DNA of 64,000 nt from Atherinomorus stipes (lineage: Eukaryota; Chordata; Actinopteri; Atheriniformes; Atherinidae). Positions 1-10,900 of this stretch are shown piece by piece. A program made the translations under genes and the position numbers. Positions within the stretch are counted from its first letter, which is position 1; each line of letters begins with the position of its first letter. The stretch covers positions 486,001 through 550,000 of the forward strand of contig JALJCO010001047.1 of the NCBI GenBank assembly GCA_023101725.1, written 5' to 3'. The notes beneath the pieces are model-generated. The model did no database searches. It saw nothing but the letters and a program-made list of their open reading frames with translations, and had not been told where the DNA came from.

Positions 1-1046
1 TGTGGTCAAAATACTCATTTGCCTAATAATTCTGCACTCCCTGTATTGTGTAAACTTATGTGTATGCGTGTACGTATATGCAGAAATGTGTGCATGCATC
101 AGTGATATGTATATGAATATAGATTAGGGGTAGGATTTAAGTTTTTACTTCTTCCTACTCCTTTTTTAACATGACATTTGGTTTGTACGTGTACTTATTT
201 CTCATCTATTCTTATCATTTTTTTAAGTGTTTGAAATAAGAAAATCAATTAATGCAAAATAGATGAATAAACAAAAATGAAATTCAGTGTAATTTGTTGT
301 GTTTTCTACAAGTTGAAGGAAGAGAATCATAAAACTCAGGCCATGTTAATGAATTCAGTATTAAATGTGAGTTTGAAAGCATAACATGTAAAAGTCAGAG
401 CTCCTGCAGTGAATTCGGCTCTGGAGCAGCTCGGTGTGGTTGTGATCTGCAAGCATGAAGTGTCTTTTGTCTCTTGATTCTGCCTTCTGGACTACAGGTG
501 TGGTGACTGATTAGCTCTGAGTCCCCCCCGGCTCCGCGTCCTGATGCTCTCCTGCTCATCTCCTCCCAGTTAAAAGGGGTTAAATCCATCCAGCATGTCG
601 GGCGCTATGAAGGACACGGCATGCTAATATTATTGCCATCAGATGTCCAAGGGCGGGGAAATGCCCTAATCATTTCCTCCCGAGTGCCCCTGAAAGAGGG
701 GGGTGGGGGGCCACTGGGTGGGGTGCCTAAACCCCGCCTGATGGGCTGTTTGGGGGGGAGGTGGGGAACAGTACAGCATCCGGATCGGACCGTGATGGTA
801 CAGGATGTGTGTGCTTAACTCCATTGAACTAAACTAAATAGAGAAGAAAGCCTTTAATGCCGACAATAAGCCGCCTCATTCAGCGCGCGGCCCAGACGCA
901 CAGCTCTGCGGAGTAGAAATTACGCACGGAGGGGCTGTTCTGCGGCAGCAGTTTACGTGTTGAAATCGCTCCAATAAATCGATGGAATGTCCTCAGATAA
1001 GAAAATATTTGTATTTTGGGGCTTTCTGACTGAAATCACGCGACAA
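1..1046. other. Upstream flank of bmp3, no gene recognised
   Basis: No exon or known repeat is recognisable here. The first 380 bases are AT-rich, and 650-800 is G-rich. Only short stop-bounded frames occur, and none has a family signature. The segment nearest the gene (850-1046) is GC-richer and may be part of the bmp3 regulatory region, but I see no specific element I can defend. Confidence 0.5.
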
Positions 1047-1154
1047 CCCCCCCCCCCCCCCCCCCCCCCCCCCTCCTCCTCCTCCTCTTGATAACGAGAT
1101 GATTTGTCCCCAGGCTGAACGTGCGTAAAAGCATTTTGAACAGGAAACTCTCTA

Positions 1155-1195
<41 letters not shown>

Positions 1196-1209
1196 TCGCT
1201 GAGCGTGTT

Positions 1210-1262
<53 letters not shown>

Positions 1263-1280
1263 GGGAGGGAGAGAGAGAGG
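1047..1280. repeat. Microsatellite cluster: poly-C, CTC, CT, GT and GA runs
   Basis: Five simple-sequence tracts follow one another. A run of about 27 C spans 1047-1073, CTC triplets run to 1086, CT dinucleotides span 1161-1190, GT dinucleotides span 1211-1240 and GA dinucleotides run to about 1280. The CT and GA tracts are complementary and flank the GT tract. The cluster lies 370-600 bases upstream of the bmp3 start codon, so it falls in the promoter or 5' untranslated region. Confidence 0.9.
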
Positions 1281-1305
1281 AATACCCAGCTGGTCCCTCC
1301 AGCCC

Positions 1306-1312
1306 TATAATA
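1306..1312 (+). promoter_or_regulatory. Possible TATA-like element of bmp3
   Basis: TATAATA sits 344 bases upstream of the chosen bmp3 ATG, just after the microsatellite cluster. A transcription start about 30 bases downstream would give a 5'UTR of roughly 310 bases. This rests on motif and position only and could be chance. Confidence 0.25.
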
Positions 1313-1649
1313 CCAAGCACAACATGCTTTACCTTCAATGAAAGCTGAGACGGGGACGGTTGACTGCTGGTCCTGAACCACGACTCCGCGCTGGAAGTTT
1401 CTGTTTTATTCATTTACTGACTGTTTCAAACCTGTTTAGAGTTAATTACGGCCCAGAGACAGTCTGGATAACGCGCATTCCTGTCTTGTTTGGGCTGCAG
1501 TCAGAGGTGATGGTAGCCCATCATTTCCACACACAGGACTCCTTAGATGATGGTAAATCTCTCTGGAAATAGGGGGAGACTTCTGGAGACGAGCTAGGTT
1601 GTCCACAGCTGTAAACTGTCCCCTTCTTTTGCTACCTTTGTCTCAAAGC

Positions 1650-1926
1650 ATGGCACTCTGCTCTCGGTCTGTGGTCGTGCTGCTGTGCGGATGGAGCTAT
1701 CTGTGCGCCGGATACTGCGCGATGCTGAAAACGGACAATGTCCCCGAGAGGCGAAAGGTGGATTTTACGCATTCAGTGGATAAAAAGTACACGACAAAGC
1801 AAGATCAGGACATGCTTTTGCAGGATACAATGACGGAGCACATGCAGATGCTTTACGCGAAGTACAACCGCGCAGGATTTCCCTTCAGGGACGGCAACAC
1901 TGTCCGCAGCTTCAAAGCGCACTGGG
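1650..1926 (+). CDS. bmp3: bmp3 exon 1: signal peptide and start of prodomain
   Basis: This exon encodes residues 1-92 plus the first base of the glycine-93 codon. It starts [15 protein letters not shown], a typical hydrophobic signal peptide. The donor GTACGT follows base 1926, and the exon 2 join restores a glycine codon. An open frame reaches upstream to 1599, but only through a TTG, so 1650 is the first ATG in frame. Confidence 0.93.
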
Positions 1927-4900
1927 GTACGTAGCCGGACGTTTACGCACATTAAGAACTCTTCCTTCTCCTTATATTGGAAGGACCCGCGTGCATGTGT
2001 TGTTGACTAAATGCCTGAGGTATCATCTCATTTGGGTCCGCTTAACTGGACTTTTACTGATGCTCCAAACTTGTGTGCGTAATTTTGGTGTGTTTCTTCG
2101 GAAAATGTTTGAAGTTGTGAGAAAAGCTTCTGTTCTGCTTTTGCTTTCCGCTGAAAAGCTGCCCACGCGCAGAAAGCTCGTCCTTCCTGCGCTGGTTTGT
2201 TCAGCTGGACCTGAAATCCACCTGTTGATCCGGTCACAGACGTGCGGCCAGCCTGCGCGCTGCTGCGGCGGCAGACAGATTCTATCACATCACCGCAGAT
2301 CAGCAGCGTTTGGTCTCACAGCTGCTTTCACACCTTAACATTTCACTCAGATAGTCTGACTAGATTTTTCCCTCCGAGCCGGAATCTGTCTGTCGGCGCT
2401 GCAGCAGGACGGAGTCTCCCTGCTGGATTCAAACTTTTCTCCCTTTTTTAAAAATTATTTTTCTTAAACTTCCCTCGACTTTAATTGCATTTTCTACTCA
2501 GACTGAGGAGTTCTCACTTGGATGTAGGCGCTGCTGACGGTCAGCTTCAGCCTCGGACAGCTTAGATAGTAGCCTACCGCCTCCTGTCGCCTGACAGCTG
2601 CATGTTACAATCTATCGGTTAAAGGACAATTTCACCCAAAATACATGTACAACGCTGCGCAAAAAGTCCCGCAGCAGCGAAAGCTGTGCAAGAAAAACAG
2701 AAACAGCTGCAGTGAGTTATCAAAACGTACAAACACCAAATGGAAATGGGCCCCAAAACTCAGTTTTTACCGTTTTAAGGAGCTTTAAAGTCCATTTTTG
2801 ATTTAGACCGCTTCCTTCAAAACAGTCAGAACCTTCTGATTTCTTTAAGATGTCCCCAGGATTTTTAAGGACTTTCCAAGTCTCTGCATCTGCCTTTTGT
2901 TCCATTCACTGTCCAGATGATCCCAGAGGACCCGTCCCTCCATCAGACCTGTTACAGTCCAGGTTCTGGGGAGGACCCGTCCCTCCATCAGACCTGTTAC
3001 AGTCCAGGTTCTGGGGAGGATCCGTCCCTCCATCAGACCTGTTACAGTCCAGGTTCTGGGGGGGATCCGTCCCTCCATCAGACCTGTTATAGTCCAGGTT
3101 CTGGGGAGGATCCGTCCCTCCATCAGACCTGTTATAGTCCAGGTTCTGGGGAGGATCCGTCCCTCCATCAGACCTGTTATAGTCCAGGTTCTGGGGAGGA
3201 TCCGTCCCTCCATCAGACCTGTTATAGTCCAGGTTCTGGGGGGGACCCGTCCCTCCATCAGACCTGTTATAGTCCAGGTTCTGGAGAGGATCCGTCCCTC
3301 CATCAGACCTGTTATAGTCCAGGTTCTGGGGAGGATCCGTCCCTCCATCAGACCTGTTATAGTCCAGGTTCTGGGGAGGATCCGTCCCTCCATCAGACCT
3401 GTTATAGTCAGGTTCTGGGGGGACCCGTCCCTCCATCAGACCTGTTATTGTCCAGGTTCTGGAGAGGATCCGTCCCTCCATCAGACCTGTTATAGTCCAG
3501 GTTCTGGGGAGGATCCGTCCCTCCATCAGACCTGTTATAGTCCAGGTTCTGGGGGGACCCGTCCCTCCTTCAGACCTGTTATAGTCCAGGTTCTGGGGAG
3601 GATCCGTCCCTCTTTCAGACCTGTTATAGTCCAGGTTCTGGGGAGGATCCGTCCCTCCATCAGACCTGTTATAGTCCAGGTTCTGGGGAGGATCCGTCCC
3701 TCCATCAGACCTGTTATAGTCCAGGTTTGGGGAGGATCCGTCCCTCCATCAGACCTGTTATAGTCCAGGTTCTGGGGGGGATCCGTCCCTCCATCAGACC
3801 TGTTATAGTCCAGGTTCTGGGGGGATCCGTCCCTCTATGAGACCTGTTATAGTCCAGGTTCTGGGGGGATCCGTCCTCTATGAGACCTGTTATAGTCCAG
3901 GTTCTGGGGGCGGATCCGTCCCTCCTTCAGACCTGTTATAGTCCAGGTTCTGGGGAGGATCCGTCCCTCCTTCAGACCTGTTACAGTCCAGGTTCTGGGG
4001 AGGATCCGTCCCTCCATCAGACCTGTTACAGTCCAGGTTCTGGGGGGATCCGTCCCTCTATGAGACCTGTTATAGTCCAGGTTCTGGGGAGGACCCGTCC
4101 CTCCATCAGACCTGTTACAGTCCAGGTTCTGGGGGGATCCGTCCCTCCATCAGACCTGTTATAGTCCAGGTTCTGGGGAGGATCCGTCCCTCCATCAGAC
4201 CTGTTACAGTCCAGGTTCTGGGGAGGACCCGTCCCTCCATCAGACCTGTTACAGTCCAGGTTCTGGGGAGGATCCGTCCCTCCATCAGACCTGTTACAGT
4301 CCAGGTTCTGGGGGGATCCGTCCCTCTATGAGACCTGTTATAGTCCAGGTTCTGGGGAGGATCCGTCCCTCCATCAGACCTGTTATAGTCCAGGTTCTGG
4401 GGGGGACCCGTCCCTCCATCAGACCTGTTATAGTCCAGGTTCTGGGGAGGATCCGTCCCTCCATCAGACCTGTTATAGTCCAGGTTCTGGGGAGGATCCG
4501 TCCCTCCATCAGACCTGTTGTAGTCCAGGTTCTGGGGGGACCCGTCCCTCCATCAGACCTGTTATTGTCCAGGTTCTGGAGAGGATCCGTCCCTCCATCA
4601 GACCTGTTATAGTCCAGGTTCTGGGGAGGATCCGTCCCTCCATCAGACCTGTTGTAGTCCAGGTTCTGGGGGGACCCGTCCCTCCATCAGACCTGTTATA
4701 GTCCAGGTTCTGGGGAGGATCCGTCCCTCCATCAGACCTGTTATAGTCCAGGTTCTGGGGAGGACCCGTCCCCTCCATCAGACCTGTTATAGTCCAGGTT
4801 CTGGGGAGGATCCGTCCCTCCATCAGACCTGTTATAGTCCAGGTTCTGGGGGGGATCCGTCCCTCCATCAGACCTGTTATAGTCCAGGTTCTGGGGGGAC

Positions 4901-7900
4901 CCGTCCCTCCTTCAGACCTGTTATAGTCCAGGTTCTGGGGAGGATCCGTCCCTCCTTCAGACCTGTTATAGTCCAGGTTCTGGGGAGGACCCGTCCCTCC
5001 ATCAGACCTGTTACAGTCCAGGTTCTGGGGAGGACCCGTCCCTCCATCAGACCTGTTACAGTCCAGGTTCTGGGGAGGATCCGTCCCTCCATCAGACCTG
5101 TTACAGTCCAGGTTCTGGGGGGGATCCGTCCCTCTATGAGACCTGTTATAGTCCAGGTTCTGGGGAGGACCCGTCCCTCCATCAGACCTGTTACAGTCCA
5201 GGTTCTGGGGGATCCGTCCCTCCATCAGACCTGTTATAGTCCAGGTTCTGGGGGAGGATCCGTCCCTCCATCAGACCTGTTATAGTCCAGGTTCTGGGGA
5301 GGATCCGTCCCTCCATCAGACCTGTTATAGTCCAGGTTCTGGGGAGGATCCGTCCCTCCATCAGACCTGTTATAGTCCAGGTTCTGGGGGGGATCCGTCC
5401 CTCCATCAGACCTGTTATAGTCCAGGTTCTGGAGAGGATCCGTCCCTCCATCAGACCTGTTATAGTCCAGGTTCTGGGGAGGATCCGTCCCTCCATCAGA
5501 CCTGTTGTAGTCCAGGTTCTGGGGGGGACCCGTCCCTCCATCAGACCTGTTATTGTCCAGGTTCTGGAGAGGATCCGTCCCTCCATCAGACCTGTTATAG
5601 TCCAGGTTCTGGGGGAGGATCCGTCCCTCCATCAGACCTGTTGTAGTCCAGGTTCTGGGGGGACCCGTCCCTCCATCAGACCTGTTATAGTCCAGGTTCT
5701 GGGGAGGATCCGTCCCTCCATCAGACCTGTTATAGTCCAGGTTCTGGGGAGGACCCGTCCCTCCATCAGACCTGTTATAGTCCAGGTTCTGGGGAGGATC
5801 CGTCCCTCCATCAGACCTGTTATAGTCCAGGTTCTGGGGGGACCCGTCCCTCCTTCAGACCTGTTATAGTCCAGGTTCTGGGGAGGATCCGTCCCTCCTT
5901 CAGACCTGTTATAGTCCAGGTTCTGGGGAGGATCCGTCCCTCCATCAGACCTGTTATAGTCCAGGTTCTGGGGGGGATCCGTCCCTCCATCAGACCTGTT
6001 ATAGTCCAGGTTCTGGGGGGGATCCGTCCCTCTATGAGACCTGTTATAGTCCAGGTTCTGGGGGGATCCGTCCCTCTATGAGACCTGTTATAGTCCAGGT
6101 TCTGGGGCGGATCCGTCCCTCCTTCAGACCTGTTATAGTCCAGGTTCTGGGGAGGATCCGTCCCTCCTTCAGACCTGTTATAGTCCAGGTTCTGGAGAGG
6201 ATCCGTCCCCTCCATCAGACCTGTTATAGTCCAGGTTCTGGGGGATCCGTCCCTCCATCAGACCTGTTATAGTCCAGGTTCTGGGGGGATCCGTCCCTCT
6301 ATGAGACCTGTTATAGTCCAGGTTCTGGGGGGGATCCGTCCCTCTATGAGACCTGTTATAGTCCAGGTTCTGGGGCGGATCCGTCCCTCTATGAGACCTG
6401 TTATAGTCCAGGTTCTGGGGCGGATCCGTCCCTCCATCAGACCTGTTATAGTCCAGGTTCTGGGGGGGATCCGTCCCTCTATGAGACCTGTTATAGTCCA
6501 GGTTCTGGGAGGATCCGTCCCTCCATCAGACCTATTATAGTCCAGGTTCTGGGGAGGATCCGTCCCTCCATCAGACCTGTTATAGTCCAGGTTCTGGGGC
6601 GGATCCGTCCCTCCATCAGACCTATTATAGTCCAGGTTCTGGGGAGGATCCGTCCCTCCATCAGACCTGTTATAGTCCAGGTTCTGGGGCGGATCCGTCC
6701 CTCCTTCAGACCTGTTATAGTCCAGGTTCTGGGGAGGATCCGTCCCTCCATCAGACCTGTTATAGTCCAGGTTCTGGGGGGATCCGTCCCTCCATCAGAC
6801 CTGTTATAGTCCAGGTTCTGGGGGGATCCGTCCCTCTATGAGACCTGTTATAGTCCAGGTTCTGGGGGGATCCGTCCCTCTATGAGACCTGTTATAGTCC
6901 AGGTTCTGGGGCGGATCCGTCCCTCTATGAGACCTGTTATAGTCCAGGTTCTGGGGCGGATCCGTCCCTCCATCAGACCTGTTATAGTCCAGGTTCTGGG
7001 GCGGATCCGTCCCTCTATGAGACCTGTTATAGTCCAGGTTCTGGGGCGGATCCGTCCCTCTATGAGACCTGTTATAGTCCAGGGTTCTGGGGAGGATCCG
7101 TCCCTCCATCAGACCTATTATAGTCCAGGTTCTGGGGGGGATCCGTCCCTCTATGAGACCTGTTACAGTCCAGGTTCTGGGGAGGATCCGTCCCTCCATC
7201 AGACCTGTTATAGTCCAGGTTCTGGGGGACCCGTCCCTCCATGAGACCTGTTATAGTCCAGGTTCTGGGGAGGATCCGTCCCTCCATCAGACCTGTTATA
7301 GTCCAGGTTCTGGGGAGGATCCGTCCCGTTCGTCCAGTTCTTGGGTCATGTAACTACTTCAGGCTTTTCTGGCTTCTTGACAGCCACGTTTCCATAGAAA
7401 CCATTTCTGACGAGGCTTTGGCCAACAGTAGATGATCAGCTGAAGGTCCAGATGATCTCTCAGGTCCTGGTTCAGGTCACCTACAGATCTTGTTCATCTT
7501 TTGTAGTTTCAGGATTCTGGTAACAAAAAGCCTGAAGATGAAACTCAAACAGGTTCTTTGCTCTGGTTTTTATCCGATGCCGATGCAAACGTCGGTGCAG
7601 TGGTCAACACCGCAGCCTCACAGCTAGAAGGTCGCTGGTTTGAGCCTCAGCTGGGGAGGGGTTTGACCAGTTTACCAGTTCTGGTTCTCCAGCTTCCTCC
7701 CACCATCTAAGACATGTACGTCAGGTACACAGGAGACTGCATGTCTCAGTGGGACTTACCTGTATGAATAAAAGTTAAGTCAAATGTTCATCTCTTGAGT
7801 TTGGGGCCTTTTTATGCTTGAATGATTTATAAGTCGGTGTTAAACAGCTTAATAAACAAGAAAATAACCTTCTGCTGAAAGTGTAGGACAAAAACTGGAC

Positions 7901-10900
7901 TGAAAACGAGTGAAAAAGTAGGAAATGTCCCCAAAAAATGTCTGGAAGACCATCACAAAACCAACGAACTGTTGCCCAAGACCACTTCAAGCAATTTTTA
8001 GAAAGTCTGACTCATAGGAAACAGAATATGAAGAATGGAAGAGGGTTAGGACCACTGAAGAAAAATATAATAAAAAATCAGACTTTTGCAGAGATTGAAA
8101 AAAAAAAACTCCTGATCTGATCTTATTTTATTTTATTTTGTGTTGTTTTCTTTTCTTTTCTTTTGTTTTATTCTATTCTATTCTATTTTACTTTACTTTA
8201 CTTCATTTCATTTCACTTGATTTTGTTTCATTTCATTTTATTTTGTTTTGTTTTGTTTTATTTTAATTTGTTTGTTTATTTTAAAGTTCTGGGAAAAAGT
8301 CATAATTCTGACTTTTATTCTCAGAATTGTATTTTTTCTTCAGTGGCCCTAATCCTCTTCTGTAATGAAGTGAGGAAGGATGGCTCAAGACTTTCACAAA
8401 GGACTGTTACATAGAGGTTTTCAGATTTCTGCTTCTAGACTAAAACACAGTGGAGATGAGTGGAAGTTTGTGGGACTTAAAGGGATAGTACACCCACAGA
8501 ATGATGGTCCTTCATCTTCTCCTCACCCTCATGCTGAGCAAGACTCTGCAGCACTTTTTTGAGATCCTAAATGCAGCTGGAGATCGGGGTTGGTTTTCGT
8601 TATAACTTTTGGGTTCAGGAGCCGGTGAGTACCCTGGCACCTGAACCAAAAAGGTCCATAAAAGTCCACAAAAACTTGTCAATATTCCTCCATACTGCTC
8701 GTCCAATGTAATCCAAGTGTCCTGAGTGGGTAGCGTCCAGAATTTACTGGAAACGACATCATTTAGTAGATTTTAATAGGTTAAACAGTTCTACATGTAG
8801 CTGCCGCAAAGCGCATTCGTGAGAGTTCACGACACTACAGAAGCTGCAGCGTTCAGCGCCTACTCTGCTGATAATGCAGGTGTAGAAGAAGAAATTCTCT
8901 GTTTACATTGTGCTAAAAAAGAACGAGCTGCGGACAAACGTAAGAAGGGTTGGCTATTGATTTAAAACAAAGAAAAAAAAGAAAAAAGGGAACGCGCGAT
9001 CTTGTCTGTTGTGGCTTCCCTAGTGTCCGTGGTACTGTTTAAGCTATAAGATTACTTAATGATGTGGTTTCCAGTAAATTCTTGACGCTACCCACTCAGG
9101 ACACTTGGATTTCATTGGACGAGCAGTATGGAGGAATATTGACAAGTTTTTGTTGACTTTTATGGACCTTTTTGGTTCAGTCGCTGGTGAACTCCATTAT
9201 ATGAAAGTCAGGGGGAAACAAAAACCTGTCCGATCTCCGGCTGCATTTGACATACTAAAAAAGCTCACCCTCAACATGAGGGTGAGTAGAAAATGAACGC
9301 ACATCAGTCTGTGGGCGTACTATTCCTTTACAGTTTTATATCAACTGTGTCTCTGAGATATTTGATTTTGTGGATTATCCAGAGTAAAGAAGAACCACCA
9401 CCCAGATTCCTCTGTATCAGGATGGAGATGCTTTATTCCTGATTATAAATCTCCATGGCGACAGATTTGGATCCAGAAATAAATTACAAACCATAATTGT
9501 TCATATGTGTAAATCTTGATGGTTATTGTCATTTTTCTTGTTAGATGTGACTGAAATGTTGCGCCGCTGTTTGCATCGTCTGAGTAATTGTACTTATTGT
9601 ACACACAGGTACTATAAACAAGAAGCAGCTGCAGATTTTCAACCTCACCTCGCTCACCAAGTCAGAGGACGTTCTGTCAGCCACTCTCCATTATTACATC
9701 GGAGACCTCCAGAACGGCACCCGGGGCTGCTCCAGGTCCAGAGGCTGCTCCCCCCACGGCCCCCGCAGACACAGCCACATCCACATGGTCATCTGGAGCT
9801 TCGCCTCCGTGGACAACAAGATGAGGAGCCTGGGACACTTTCAGATCAACGTGTCCACCCTTTACCGGGACTTCATATCGTGGCAGTGGAAGGACATCAC
9901 TCGTGTGGTCAACCAGGCCAAACACCACGACGAGCTGCTGATCGGGATCGACGTCGCTTCGCAAGGGCCCCAGCCCTGGAAGAAGCTCCTGTCGGACCGC
10001 TCCCCCTACATCCTGGTTTACGCCAACGACTCTGCCATTTCGGAGCCGGAAAGCGTGGTGGCCACTCTCCAGAGACGCCACCCGGTGGGGGGCGAGGCCT
10101 CCGTTTCTCACGGCTTCCATAGAGCGGGGCTGCAGGTACGAAACAACACCGAGCAGGAGCGGCTGCAGCCCAGGCACAAGCGCTCCGTCAACGTTCTCCT
10201 GCCTTTGCAGAACAACGAACTCCCCGGTCCCGAGTACCCGTACGAGACCGCGGGGTGGGACGAGACCAGTCCGTACGAGCCTTTTGAGAACAAGCAGGCC
10301 CGTCGGCCGCGGAAAAAGACGCGCAAGAATCAGAGGCACAAGATGCCCCTGCTGCAGTTCGACGAGCAGACCATTAAAAAGGCGCGAAAGAAGCAGTGGA
10401 ACGAGCCCAGGAACTGCGCGCGCAGATACCTGAAAGTGGATTTTGCCGACATTGGATGGAGCGAATGGATTATATCACCCAAGTCCTTCGATGCGTACTA
10501 CTGCTCAGGGTCCTGTCAGTTCCCCATGCCGAAGGTGAGAATCACAACCTTTTCTGTTCCCAACAGGAGTTAGACCAGGTTTTCCAACTTTTTTAAAGGA
10601 TCAGTTCACCCACAGAATGATGGTCCTTCATCTCCTACTCACCCTCATGCTGAGCAAGACTCTGGAGCACTTTTTTAATATCTCAAATGCAGCCAGAGAT
10701 CGAACAGGTTTTCGTTTTCCCCCAACTTTCATATAATGGAGTTCACCTGACTCGAACCAAAAAGGTCCATAAAAGTCCACAAAAACTTGCCAATATTCCT
10801 CCATACTGCTCGTCCAATGTAATCCAAGTTAGGGCTATGTTTAAAAAAATTGATTTTCCAATTCTGAATTGATTTTCATATTATTCCCAAAGACCGATTT

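Noticed and set aside
953..1413. Frames of 75-142 residues with SLSLSL and HTHTHT runs upstream of bmp3
   Set aside because: Translations of CT/GT/GA microsatellites.
1599..1649. Upstream extension of bmp3 by 17 residues
   Set aside because: The frame opens with TTG, not ATG. The ATG at 1650 has a strong context and is followed by a signal peptide.
2845..7353. Many long open frames on both strands with 15-residue repeats (for example [15 protein letters not shown])
   Set aside because: They result from a 45-bp tandem unit without stops. Frames on both strands, frame shifts with unit-length changes, and the intronic position argue against coding.
8380..9296. Frames at 8380-9296 and similar ones at 12489-12701, 28270-28480, 34723-35339
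   Set aside because: All lie in family A MITEs and repeat with the element. No protein family match.
9677..10339. A 220-residue minus-strand frame opposite bmp3 exon 2
   Set aside because: A shadow of the GC-rich coding exon. No signature and no splice support.
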